DNA from: Pseudomonadota bacterium
GTDB taxonomy: Bacteria > Desulfobacterota > Desulfobacteria > Desulfobacterales > Desulfosarcinaceae
DNA length: 22,183 nucleotides
Reading direction: 5' to 3'
Assembly (NCBI GenBank): GCA_023435265.1
Contig: JAEYRZ010000200.1
Coordinates: 1 to 22,183, forward strand
Shown here one piece after another: positions 5,597 through 13,493 of the stretch (the first letter of the stretch is position 1; every line of letters begins with the position of its first letter). The notes under the pieces are model-generated. The model saw nothing but the letters and a program-made list of their open reading frames with translations. It had not been told where the DNA came from and ran no database searches. Position numbers and translations under genes: made by a program.

Positions 5597-6514
5597 ATGG
5601 CAGTTCAAGCGGGCAGAAAGATATTGGTCGCCCTGGACGGATCGAAACAGTCGTTCGAAACGATCAAGTATATCGGCGGCGTCGATCTGTTCCACAAGGA
5701 AGATATTCAGCTTGTGCTCTTCACGGTTTACAACGCTATGCCTCAGGCCTACCGTGATCTGGGCAAAGACCCCCAGTTCGCGAAGAGTTTCGGAGAAGTT
5801 CAGCGTTGGGAAATCGGAGAAAAGAAGCGCTGCGAAGCCTTCATGCAACGCGCCCAGGCCGCCCTTATCGGGGCCGGCATTCATCCTTCGAGAGTCAAAT
5901 GCGTACTGCGCAAGAAAAAGATCGGGATTGCGCGCGACATCATCAAAGAGGCCCACAACGGCTATTCCGCGGTAATGATCGGGCGCAGAGGCAGCGGCCT
6001 GATGAAGGGCATGCATCTGGGCAGCGTGGCCGTCAAGCTGATCGGTGCACTGACCGACGTCCCGCTGGCCGTGGTGGGCCGCGATGTGCCCATTACCGGC
6101 AAGATTTTGATGGCTCTCGATCTTTCGCCATATGCCGGGCGCGTGGCGGATTTCGCCGCCCTCAATCTGGCCGCCCAATCGTACCGCCTGCACCTGTTTC
6201 ACGTGATCCGCAGCGAAGAGATGCTTCCTTTGGAAGTCGAAGAGATGTTGCGCGGCGAAGTCCAGTCCGCCCTGGAAACGATCCGCGAACGCCTGATCGC
6301 AGCCGGAATGGCGCCGGAGATGATTTCGCGGCGCATTGTCACCGGACGGCGCAGCCGTGCCCTGTCCATTATCGAAGAAGCCGAACAGGAAGGAATCGGT
6401 ACCATCATGATGGGGCGCAAAGGCGTGCACACCATCTCGGACTTCTTCATCGGCCGGGTCAGCAACAAGGTGGCCCAGATGGCGAAAAAGCAGGCGGTCT
6501 GGATCATCAACTAG
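5597..6514 (+). CDS. Universal stress protein, tandem UspA domains
   Basis: The 305-aa cytoplasmic protein has two Usp domains (about 6-161 and 167-305). Each opens with the strand carrying the nucleotide-binding Asp (D14 in VALDGS, D175 in MALDLS). The first has a full ATP-type motif G-x2-G-x9-G-S (G129, G132, G142, S143). The second has G273, G276 and G286 but Arg at the Ser/Thr position, so its nucleotide binding may be weaker. Tandem Usp proteins are usually ATP-binding stress or energy-status effectors with no defined reaction. AAGGAGGAGAG precedes the ATG. A sigma-54 promoter lies 110-125 bp upstream, and the gene stands between the kinase-regulator pair and the TSUP operon, all with sigma-54 signals, suggesting it belongs to the same response. 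Confidence 0.92.
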   Translation: MAVQAGRKILVALDGSKQSFETIKYIGGVDLFHKEDIQLVLFTVYNAMPQAYRDLGKDPQFAKSFGEVQRWEIGEKKRCEAFMQRAQAALIGAGIHPSRVKCVLRKKKIGIARDIIKEAHNGYSAVMIGRRGSGLMKGMHLGSVAVKLIGALTDVPLAVVGRDVPITGKILMALDLSPYAGRVADFAALNLAAQSYRLHLFHVIRSEEMLPLEVEEMLRGEVQSALETIRERLIAAGMAPEMISRRIVTGRRSRALSIIEEAEQEGIGTIMMGRKGVHTISDFFIGRVSNKVAQMAKKQAVWIIN

Positions 6515-6541
6515 GCGGCTTTCTGCTAGGCGGCTTTCTGC
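6512..6541 (+). repeat. 15-bp perfect tandem duplication at the Usp stop codon
   Basis: TAGGCGGCTTTCTGC occurs twice in a row (6512-6526 and 6527-6541). The first copy contains the Usp stop codon, so the duplication adds a second in-line TAG just after it. It looks like a small slippage duplication without coding effect. Confidence 0.85.
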
Positions 6542-6583
6542 TTTCCTGCTCTCCCACGACCGCCCAACGCACTGTCGGCTTTC

Positions 6584-6598
6584 TTTACACGGTGTCAA
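6584..6598. promoter_or_regulatory. Palindromic enhancer-like site, copy 2
   Basis: TTTACACGGTGTCAA follows the same TTTACA-N3-TGTMAA pattern as the site at 5267-5281. Its centre is 93 bp upstream of the -24 element of the TSUP operon's sigma-54 promoter, a usual distance for enhancer-binding proteins. Apart from this, the promoter and the small duplication, nothing is seen in the 303-base gap 6515-6817. Confidence 0.6.
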
Positions 6599-6683
6599 GG
6601 CAAATCCGTGGAACGCCGGAAACGACGAGGTTTCATGCAAGGCAAGCACCCGTGATTGCGCCGATTCCAGGCCGATCGGTCCG

Positions 6684-6699
6684 TGGCACAGCTGTTGCT
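6684..6699 (+). promoter_or_regulatory. Sigma-54 promoter for the TSUP membrane operon
   Basis: TGGCACAGCTGTTGCT gives TGGCAC-N5-TTGCT with GG-N10-GC spacing, a near-consensus RpoN promoter. The start of transcription would be near 6710, about 108 bases before the first gene of the operon. Confidence 0.75.
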
Positions 6700-6817
6700 C
6701 TGAAAGGTGCCGACACGGTGGGGAAGATGTCCCCGGAAGCTTAAGGCCAAGCGATGGCCGTCGTCGCATGCAAATGACTTTCAGAACCGGTTTCGGCCGG
6801 CAAAAAGGAGGGGCTTC

Positions 6818-7117
6818 ATGAGGCGCAGGGTAAATCAGGTGATAATCACGATCGCGGCCGGCATATTCCTGCTGGCGCCGGAGTTGGTCTGGGCCGCTGG
6901 CGAAAAGGCCGCGGATATCGTGGTGGTGGCGGATACGCGCCGGGTGACGGGGATCATGCGCTATTTCTCGGACCTGTACAACACCAACATCACCATGTTC
7001 GCGGTATGGGCGGTCGTTCTGACCGCGGCGTTGGGCTGCACGCTCGGGTTCCTGATGGATTTCATCATGGAGCGCACCGGCCTGGATCTGCATTCCCGAA
7101 AAATCGTCGAACATTAA
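6818..7117 (+). CDS. DVU0150-family small membrane protein
   Basis: A 99-aa protein with an N-terminal signal segment (MRRRVNQ then a hydrophobic run ending PELVWAA, about 1-27), a short exported part (ADIVVVADTRRVTG...LYNTN) and a second membrane helix (about 59-82, WAVVLTAALGCTLGFLMDF), ending SRKIVEH. From memory, the ADIVVVADTRR segment, DFIMERTGLDL and the C-terminal EH match a small family named after D. vulgaris DVU0150 that accompanies TauE/SafE permeases. Function is unknown; with the permease gene 19 bp downstream, an accessory or assembly subunit is the reasonable guess. The ATG at 6818 has AGGAGG six bases upstream; the longer frame from 6707 lacks such a site. Confidence 0.8.
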   Translation: MRRRVNQVIITIAAGIFLLAPELVWAAGEKAADIVVVADTRRVTGIMRYFSDLYNTNITMFAVWAVVLTAALGCTLGFLMDFIMERTGLDLHSRKIVEH

Positions 7118-7136
7118 TCAAGGAGGATAATTCAAT

Positions 7137-8180
7137 ATGGATGCTTCCTGGCTGTACATGTACATGCCCATCGCCGGGGTGACCATTTTCTGGCCGGGCC
7201 TTGTTCTGATCGGCTTTTCGGTGGGTACCATCGGCGGCTTCTTCGGCATGGGCGGCGCCTGGATGGTGACGCCGGGCCTCAATATCCTCGGGTTTCCGAT
7301 GGCCTTTGCCATCGGCACCGACATCGCCCACATCGCGGGCAAATCGATGGTTTCGACCATCCGGCATTCCAAGTTCGGCAATGTGGATTATAAACTGGGT
7401 TTCGTCATGGTTGTCGGCACCATGGTCGGCATCGAATGCGGCGCCCAGATCGTCATGTGGCTGGAACGGCTGGGGCAGGTCGGCGACGTCGTGCGCTGGG
7501 TCTACGTCATCTTCCTGGCCCTGATCGCCTTCATGGTCTTCGCCGACTACGCCAAGGCCGTGAAGAAGAAGAAAGCCGGCATCGTCGACGGCGACAAGGG
7601 CACCGAGGGTTTCACCTGGTACAAGACGCTGCACAAGATCAAGATCCCGCCCATGATGCATTTCAAGGCCGCCGGGATCTACTGCTCGGCCTGGCTGCCG
7701 ATCACGGTCAGCTTCATGACCGGTGTGCTGGCCGGTTTCCTCGGCATCGGCGGCGGCCTCCTGCGCATGCCGGCCCTGATCTATTTCATCGGCACGCCGA
7801 CCCACATCGCCGTGGGCACCGATCTCTTCGAAGTCATGATCTCGGGTTTGTACGGCGCCTTTACTTACACGCTCAAGGGCCGCATCGAACTGGTGGCCGT
7901 CTTCGTGATGCTGACCGGCGCGGCCATCGGGGCTCAGATCGGCACCGTCGCCACCAAGTACGCCAAAGGCTTCGGCATCCGCATCGCTTTCGGCATCGCG
8001 GTGCTGTGCTGCATGATTTCGATCATCCTGAAGCAGTACGGCTTCTCGAATTCTTCGGCCGTCCTGATTCTGGGCACCATCGGCGTGATGTGCATCTACA
8101 TCATCATGATCATGTTCAAGGGCGCTGCCCAGGAACTGCGTGAGAAAAAGGCCGGACAGCGCGTCACCACGCGCCTGTAA
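7137..8180 (+). CDS. TSUP-family anion permease (TauE/SafE, sulfite exporter-like)
   Basis: A 347-aa multi-span inner-membrane protein with the internal repeat typical of the TauE/SafE family: GGFFGMGGAWMVTPGLN near residue 33, repeated as GFLGIGGGLLRMPALI near residue 200, each followed by a G-T-D block (FAIGTDIAHI and IAVGTDLFEV). The two halves are joined by a hydrophilic loop rich in Lys (AKAVKKKKAG). Members move small organic or sulfur anions such as sulfite, sulfoacetate or sulfolactate; the substrate cannot be read from sequence. A ribosome binding site (AAGGAGG) precedes the ATG. It is the second gene of a five-gene operon under a sigma-54 promoter, with four small membrane or exported partners, which points to a regulated export or uptake complex. 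Confidence 0.93.
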   Translation: MDASWLYMYMPIAGVTIFWPGLVLIGFSVGTIGGFFGMGGAWMVTPGLNILGFPMAFAIGTDIAHIAGKSMVSTIRHSKFGNVDYKLGFVMVVGTMVGIECGAQIVMWLERLGQVGDVVRWVYVIFLALIAFMVFADYAKAVKKKKAGIVDGDKGTEGFTWYKTLHKIKIPPMMHFKAAGIYCSAWLPITVSFMTGVLAGFLGIGGGLLRMPALIYFIGTPTHIAVGTDLFEVMISGLYGAFTYTLKGRIELVAVFVMLTGAAIGAQIGTVATKYAKGFGIRIAFGIAVLCCMISIILKQYGFSNSSAVLILGTIGVMCIYIIMIMFKGAAQELREKKAGQRVTTRL

Positions 8181-8196
8181 AAGAAAGGGTTTGGAT

Positions 8197-8535
8197 ATGA
8201 AATCGAAAATGCTTCTATGCATCGTCATGCTGGCCTGCGTGATCGGCTTCGCCGCCGGCATTGCGGCCGCCTCGGAAGTCAGTCAGGGCAAATGCCTGGT
8301 GTACGACCGGGACGAGAATGTGCTGACGATCGAAGAGTACGATATCCAGTTCAGCAAAGAAAACCCGTACGGCAGGCCGACCGGCATCGAGTCGACCTAT
8401 GACCTGAAAACGGCCAAGATCGGAATCGCGCCGGAGCCCGGCGACATCCTGCGCCTGGCCTACGAAGTCAAGGGTGGTGAAAAAGTGGCCCTGAAGGTCA
8501 TGAATGTTTCCAAGCAGGACCTGCGCAAGAAATAA
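8197..8535 (+). CDS. Exported 112-aa protein of the TSUP operon, function unknown
   Basis: The ATG at 8197 (AAAGGG upstream) gives 112 residues with a clear signal peptide (MKSKMLLCIVMLACVIGFAA..., cleavage likely after the AAA near residue 25). The mature part of about 87 residues has one cysteine (C33), a mixed charged sequence (DENVLTIEEYDIQF, ENPYGRPTG) and a Lys-rich end. It looks like a small soluble beta-type periplasmic domain. I do not recognise the family. It follows the permease by 16 bp and precedes a strong hairpin, so it is co-transcribed; a substrate-binding or stabilising partner is possible but unproven. Confidence 0.8.
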   Translation: MKSKMLLCIVMLACVIGFAAGIAAASEVSQGKCLVYDRDENVLTIEEYDIQFSKENPYGRPTGIESTYDLKTAKIGIAPEPGDILRLAYEVKGGEKVALKVMNVSKQDLRKK

Positions 8536-8543
8536 CTCCCGCT

Positions 8544-8580
8544 TTCGGCCGGTGCCCGTCCAGGGCGGGCTCCGGCCGAA
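8544..8580 (+). other. Strong intercistronic hairpin inside the TSUP operon
   Basis: TTCGGCCGG (8544-8552) pairs with CCGGCCGAA (8572-8580); after one T-T mismatch, GCCCG pairs with CGGGC, leaving a seven-base loop. There is no T-run after it, and the next ribosome binding site starts eight bases later, so mRNA processing, stability control or partial attenuation is more likely than full termination. Confidence 0.65.
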
Positions 8581-8599
8581 GCGCTTGAAAGGAGTATCC

Positions 8600-8860
8600 A
8601 TGTTCGCGCCGCGTAGAATCGAAGCCGAACGCCGCCTCAGCCCCCGGCAGCGGGCAGTCGTCTTCTTGATGAACTTTCTGCTGCTTTCCGAACTGACCTT
8701 GGCCATGTATCTGGGGCAGCATGCCGGCGAGGACCTGACCTCGGTTTTCCTGAGGACCTTCATCCCGCTGGCCGCTGTCACCCTGATCGCCACCAGGATC
8801 GTCATGCGCCGGCTGCAGCCCAGGCCGACCGCGCCAGGGGCGAGCGAATGCCGCGAATAA
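8600..8860 (+). CDS. Small two-helix membrane protein, function unknown
   Basis: The ATG at 8600 (AAAGGAG with a five-base spacer) gives 86 residues. A basic N-terminal stretch (RRIEAERRLSPRQR) precedes two hydrophobic helices (about 18-40 and 50-66), with a short Arg-rich, Pro-rich C-terminus. This suggests both ends are cytoplasmic. No family is recognised. Its end overlaps the next gene by 13 bp, which implies translational coupling and a shared complex. Longer in-frame starts are not supported because they would read through the hairpin at 8544-8580. Confidence 0.75.
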   Translation: MFAPRRIEAERRLSPRQRAVVFLMNFLLLSELTLAMYLGQHAGEDLTSVFLRTFIPLAAVTLIATRIVMRRLQPRPTAPGASECRE

Positions 8861-9642
8861 GCACCATTTTCGCCCTGACCCGAATCTTTACGCGCCTGGG
8901 CGCGGCGATTGCGCTGCTGTTCATCTTCTTCCTGGCGGACAACTTCATCAGCAGTCATTTTACGCCGCGGAATGTATTCCGCGCACTGCCCGGCACCGCG
9001 CAGCCCATCAGCGGAGAATTGCCTGTCTCCGTCGTGGATGACTCCGGGCTCGTCTATTCCGCTGACAACCGCTATCTTGCGGTCGAATTCGAGGAAGCCC
9101 GGGGGCGCTTATGGCGCGGCCGGCTCAAGGTCGATCCCGCGATTCAACCGGGCGATTATCGCCTGCGGGTCTGGGTGCCGGGAAATGAGGCCGCCGACAA
9201 GACGCCTTCGTTGCGGGTCATGGTATTCGAGCACCCGAAGCAACTGCGGGCCAGCTATCCCTCGTTGACCCGGCGCATGACCGGCATCGCGCCCATGTGG
9301 ATGGCGCTGCTGTGCCTGCCGGTGGTGGTCGGCGCGCTGGCCGGTTCTTACATTCTCTCCTCGCGTCAGGAGATCTACCTCGAACGCAAAGGCATCGTCC
9401 CCATCGTGCGTATGCTCAGCCGCAAAAACGGCTGGGAGATCCATTTCCCCCTGGGCGGCAGCCATGGGGTGGCGGCCGCCGACGAACTGGCCCTGGTGAA
9501 CGATCGTTTCGAGGTGGTCGGCAGGATCGTCGTGGATCGCGTGGACGAAGACTTCGGCACGGCCACGGTTCCCTTCAACGCCTCGATCGCCCCTTCCTGG
9601 TGGATCGTCCGCGACCGTTGCACCATCACGCAAACCGAATAA
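8848..9642 (+). CDS. Membrane protein with periplasmic and cytoplasmic domains, function unknown
   Basis: A 264-aa protein with membrane helix 1 (about 16-32) and helix 2 (about 148-170). Between them lies a roughly 110-residue periplasmic region with beta-rich character (GDYRLRVWVPGNE, LRVMVFEHP), and after helix 2 a roughly 90-residue cytoplasmic domain (KGIVPIVRMLSRKNGWEIHFPLGGSHG ending CTITQTE) that could be a small beta-barrel. I do not recognise the family. It is the last gene of the sigma-54-linked TSUP operon, overlapping its predecessor, so it may connect the permease complex across the membrane. Expression likely ends in the repeat region downstream; no classical terminator was seen. 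Confidence 0.8.
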   Translation: MPRISTIFALTRIFTRLGAAIALLFIFFLADNFISSHFTPRNVFRALPGTAQPISGELPVSVVDDSGLVYSADNRYLAVEFEEARGRLWRGRLKVDPAIQPGDYRLRVWVPGNEAADKTPSLRVMVFEHPKQLRASYPSLTRRMTGIAPMWMALLCLPVVVGALAGSYILSSRQEIYLERKGIVPIVRMLSRKNGWEIHFPLGGSHGVAAADELALVNDRFEVVGRIVVDRVDEDFGTATVPFNASIAPSWWIVRDRCTITQTE

Positions 9643-9750
9643 ACCCCCAAGCCTTCATCTTGCGAAGCAACCCACCCGGAAGCCCTGCGCCGGATTGCCG
9701 TCGTTCGTATGCCCATTACGTCTTCTGGAGCGGTTTGGCTTTAGCGGACA

Positions 9751-9794
9751 CGCGAGCAAGGCAACGCGAGGCGTACCCCAGGTACGCCGCAGCG
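9751..9794. repeat. Palindromic intergenic repeat, copy A (44-bp core)
   Basis: This 44-bp core is identical to 9896-9939, 145 bp away. It contains the hairpin GGCGTACC-CCA-GGTACGCC, and in both copies is followed by a related segment ending AAGTCAGAGC or AACGCAGAGC. It lies between convergent genes, so it might also serve as a bidirectional transcript end. The first part of the gap (9643-9750) holds nothing I can name. Confidence 0.8.
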
Positions 9795-9862
9795 ATGGCG
9801 AGGGAAGCGCAAAGTCAGAGCTATGTTTTTCAGTGATAGATGCGTCTGTGGTTGCAGCGGGA

Positions 9863-9987
9863 AGACGACTTCGTAATAGGTCCAAGATCAAGGCGCGCGA
9901 GCAAGGCAACGCGAGGCGTACCCCAGGTACGCCGCAGCGCTTGCCGAGCGAAGCGCAACGCAGAGCTTGGATCTATTACGAAGTCGT

Positions 9988-9989
<2 letters not shown>
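9863..9989. mobile_element. MITE-like palindromic element with 24-bp terminal inverted repeats (contains repeat copy B)
   Basis: The arms 9863-9886 (AGACGACTTCGTAATAG...) and the reverse complement of 9966-9989 match at 23 of 24 positions. Between them lies copy B of the 44-bp core (9896-9939), centred on GGCGTACC-CCA-GGTACGCC, so the whole 127 bp folds on itself. It has no ORF. The right arm runs into the stop codon (9990-9988) of the AICAR transformylase gene, as expected if the element inserted at, or supplies, the gene's end. Confidence 0.75.
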
Positions 9990-11238
<1,249 letters not shown>

Positions 11239-11260
11239 GGTCGTACTCCTTTCGGTCAAC

Positions 11261-11602
11261 TTAATCGCGGACGAAATGCGGCATTGAATCCGGCAAGGGA
11301 AGGGAGAGCTCCACAAGCCCTTTGTATTCCCCATTTTCGTACCAGGGTGCCTGGTAGATCAGTTTCTTGATGCCGTTTTTCTCTATGGTATAGCAGTTTG
11401 TCGCATGCTGCCGCATGATATCCTTGATTTTGTCTCCTGCGGCCGGTGGGTGGCAGTCGAAAAGATTGCGGCCGATCAATGCCTTGCCGCCCTGTTGGGC
11501 GAACGCTTCCGACGCCTTGGCGTTCATCGACCGGATCGTGCCGTCCCGTCCGCAGACCGTAATGGCCCCGCCGAATTCTTCAATCCACTGCGGATTGTCC
11601 AT
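11261..11602 (-). CDS. Single-domain PAS protein inside the purine operon
   Basis: From the ATG at 11602 (AGGATGG five bases upstream) the protein has 113 residues and is essentially one PAS fold: FGGAITVCGRDGTIRSMNAKASEAF, then GRNLFDCHPP, and the last strands as IYQAPWYENGEYKGLVELSLPLP. The DCHPP region, with Cys and His after the central helix, recalls PAS domains attached to DUF438-type proteins; a bound cofactor such as heme is possible but not shown. No kinase, cyclase or DNA-binding output is fused. It lies 22 bp before the AICAR transformylase gene and after the IMP cyclohydrolase gene on the same strand, so it is probably co-transcribed. It may sense redox or ligand state and act on a partner. 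An ATG at 11611 is a less well-placed alternative start. Confidence 0.85.
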   Translation of the reverse strand: MDNPQWIEEFGGAITVCGRDGTIRSMNAKASEAFAQQGGKALIGRNLFDCHPPAAGDKIKDIMRQHATNCYTIEKNGIKKLIYQAPWYENGEYKGLVELSLPLPDSMPHFVRD

Positions 11603-11697
11603 GAAATCCATCCTAATGGGTATATGTGTTGGCGTTTGACCGCCGCCGTCATTTATATGCGTGCGGATATCTGCAATGCGCCTGGCACCACTCCGCT

Positions 11698-12381
11698 TCA
11701 TCCCGCGGTCCGGTAGCAACCCCGCATGGTTTCGACCGGTTGTTGCGCCAGCCAATCGGCAATGGCGCGGTCGTAGCGGGCGGTGTGGTCGAAGGCTTTG
11801 CAGGCCAGGGTGTAGCGCAGCGCAAGGGAAGTATGGCCCTTGCGCGCGGCGGCCTCGTTGACGATTTGTTCGTAATCATGCGGATCGACCACGCTGGCCA
11901 CGCGGATGAAATTTTTGGCCGCGGCGCGGATCATGCAGGGGCCGCCGATATCGATATTGCCGCGCGCCCGCTCGACGGTCGCATCCGGCTGCGCCGCAGC
12001 GGCCTGGAACGGATAAAGATTGACCACCACCATATCGATCGGCAGCGCGCCGGTGCGTTGCAGGTCGGCCTGGTGGTCGGGATTGTAGGTCTCGGTCAGC
12101 AGGCCCAGATAAATCTTGAAATCCAGGGTTTTCACAAGGCCGCCCTGAGTTTCCGGCTGCCCGGTGTAATCCGACACCTGCAAAAGGCACGTCTCGGCGT
12201 GCTTTCCCAGGATTTGGCGCAGTCTGGAGAATGTGCCGCCGGTGGATAAAAAGCGGATCTGCGGGTTGATGTCGCGCAGTCCCGGAACCAGAAGCTCCAG
12301 GCCGGACTTGTCCGAGACGCTGACCAGAACGTTGCGCAGCGGCACCAGGTCGTCGATTCGGTCTACCACGTTGAGGGTCAT
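11698..12381 (-). CDS. IMP cyclohydrolase (PurH N-terminal MGS-like activity as a separate protein)
   Basis: The 227-aa protein is the MGS-like domain that closes FAICAR to IMP. Motifs: VSVSDKSGL (20-28), FLSTGGT (44-50), GGLVKTLDFKIYLG with the catalytic-type Lys K84, VVNLYPF with N121 and Y123, and GNIDIGGPCMIRAAAKN with D144 and K156. All key cyclohydrolase positions known from bifunctional PurH are kept, while the transformylase part is absent and encoded downstream at 9988-11238. The loop after the SDYTG motif (QPETQGG) differs from the usual E-x-DGRVKTLHP form. The ATG at 12381 has AAGGG about nine bases upstream; the longer frame from 12462 would overlap the HD gene. It lies 22 bp after the HD gene, in the same operon. 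A gap of about 95 bp separates it from the PAS gene. Confidence 0.92.
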   Translation of the reverse strand: MTLNVVDRIDDLVPLRNVLVSVSDKSGLELLVPGLRDINPQIRFLSTGGTFSRLRQILGKHAETCLLQVSDYTGQPETQGGLVKTLDFKIYLGLLTETYNPDHQADLQRTGALPIDMVVVNLYPFQAAAAQPDATVERARGNIDIGGPCMIRAAAKNFIRVASVVDPHDYEQIVNEAAARKGHTSLALRYTLACKAFDHTARYDRAIADWLAQQPVETMRGCYRTAG

Positions 12382-12403
12382 CGATTTTTCCCTTCTGCCG
12401 CCG

Positions 12404-13105
12404 TCAGCGGCGTCCTTCGTATTCCTCAATGAAACGCTCGAAGAAGGCAACCATGAAGGCATGCCGTTCTTCCGCCAGCCGGCGGCCTTCCGCAGTCAGA
12501 ATCCGCGTCCTGATTTTGGAAAGCTTGACCACGTATTCGCGATACCCGGTGTCATCGCGGGAATAGGCCGATGCCTGCTCGGGGGCCAGCGCGCTGTTGT
12601 GCAGGCAGGCCCCCAGTTCGCCAGCGAACTGGTAGGCGCGCGCCACCCCGACGGCGCCGATGGCATCGAGCTTATCGGCATCGAACAGGATTTCGGCCTC
12701 GCGGGTCCGCGGCCGGACCCCGTCCCGGAAACGATGGCTGCGCACGCAGTGCACAATATTGTCGCACCGGTCAGGCGCAAGCGGCAGGCGCGCCAGCAGT
12801 CCGCGGGCCATTTCGGCACCTCTGGCGGCATGGCACAACGTTCCGCGGCTGTCGTCCTGCGCCGCCCGGCCGATGTCGTGCAGGTAGGCCGCTGCGCGCA
12901 GAACCAGCATGTCGGCACCTTCTTTTTCACCGATGTGTTCGCACAGGCGAACCACGCGCAGGGTATGGTCCCAGTCATGGCTGCCGCGTGCATCGGCAAA
13001 ATGCTTCGCCGCCATGTGCCGTACGGCCTGCAGCAGATCCTCCTCCGCGACACCTGCGGCCTCACGGTTTCCGCCTGAATTATTACAATAATCAAGTCGG
13101 CTCAT
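12404..13105 (-). CDS. HD-domain phosphohydrolase
   Basis: The 233-aa protein has the HD superfamily metal ligands: H47 in SHDWDHTLRV, H76-D77 in YLHDIGR, a further His region (VRSHRFRD) and D144 in FDADKLDAIGA. This pattern resembles YedJ-type uncharacterised HD hydrolases of similar length, which act on phosphoester substrates, possibly nucleotides. It is the first gene of the strand-consistent run HD, IMP cyclohydrolase, PAS, AICAR transformylase, so a role in trimming or salvaging purine nucleotides is a reasonable inference. The ATG at 13105 has only a G-run directly before it, so the start may be slightly off. The gene is divergent from the dcw cluster. Confidence 0.85.
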   Translation of the reverse strand: MSRLDYCNNSGGNREAAGVAEEDLLQAVRHMAAKHFADARGSHDWDHTLRVVRLCEHIGEKEGADMLVLRAAAYLHDIGRAAQDDSRGTLCHAARGAEMARGLLARLPLAPDRCDNIVHCVRSHRFRDGVRPRTREAEILFDADKLDAIGAVGVARAYQFAGELGACLHNSALAPEQASAYSRDDTGYREYVVKLSKIRTRILTAEGRRLAEERHAFMVAFFERFIEEYEGRR

Positions 13106-13435
13106 GCCCCCGAAATAGAGCAGGGCAGGGGGATTGTCAAATCAAACCCGAACCTTCTCTTCGGCTTGCCACTTTTCACCACTTGATCTTTTGCGGGTAC
13201 CCGGGATTCCAGTTTGGTTCGATTCCACGGTTCAGGTGTGCCCGGATATCGGGCCCGCACTATTGCAGCGAAAAGCAGGCACAAAAAGGAGCATGGCGCG
13301 GATCTGTACCGGCCCCTGGAGGCCGCCTTCGAGGGGGAGCGTTTCGATATTTCAACCACTTTGCTCCACCGGTTTTCTTTGTTGTTAACTTAAGATAATT
13401 ATTGCGAATATTTTTGTATTGGACCAACTTTTCAC

Positions 13436-13464
13436 TTGACATGAGCGATCGGTTGGTATTTAGG
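13436..13464 (+). promoter_or_regulatory. Probable promoter of the dcw cluster
   Basis: A perfect -35 TTGACA (13436-13441) follows an A/T-rich stretch (about 13384-13430) that could be an UP element. The -10 is weak: TATTTA at 13457-13462 (15-base spacer) or TTTAGG at 13459-13464 (17-base spacer). It is the only promoter-like signal before mraZ. The remainder of the divergent gap 13106-13435 shows only a short hairpin, CCGAA-N7-TTCGG near 13149. Confidence 0.5.
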
Positions 13465-13480
13465 TGGAGGAAAGTGGAGG
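13464..13480 (+). promoter_or_regulatory. MraZ-box-like direct repeats
   Basis: GTGGAGG occurs at 13464-13470 and 13474-13480, a 10-bp period, just after the -10 region and 14 bp before mraZ. MraZ is known to bind direct repeats of a TGG-containing motif at 10-bp spacing upstream of its own gene and to repress the cluster. The usual third repeat is not clear here. Confidence 0.55.
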
Positions 13481-13493
13481 TACCAGGCGGTTT

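Noticed and set aside
5450..7114. Long minus-strand open frame (554 codons) opposite the Usp gene and the DVU0150-like gene
   Set aside because: Its sequence is His/Asp/Gln-rich shadow coding opposite clear Usp domains, has no recognisable motif, and would run through two sigma-54 promoters and a tandem repeat.
7065..8261. Minus-strand open frame of 398 codons opposite the TSUP permease
   Set aside because: Asp/His-rich antisense translation of a membrane protein gene, a common artefact in GC-rich DNA.
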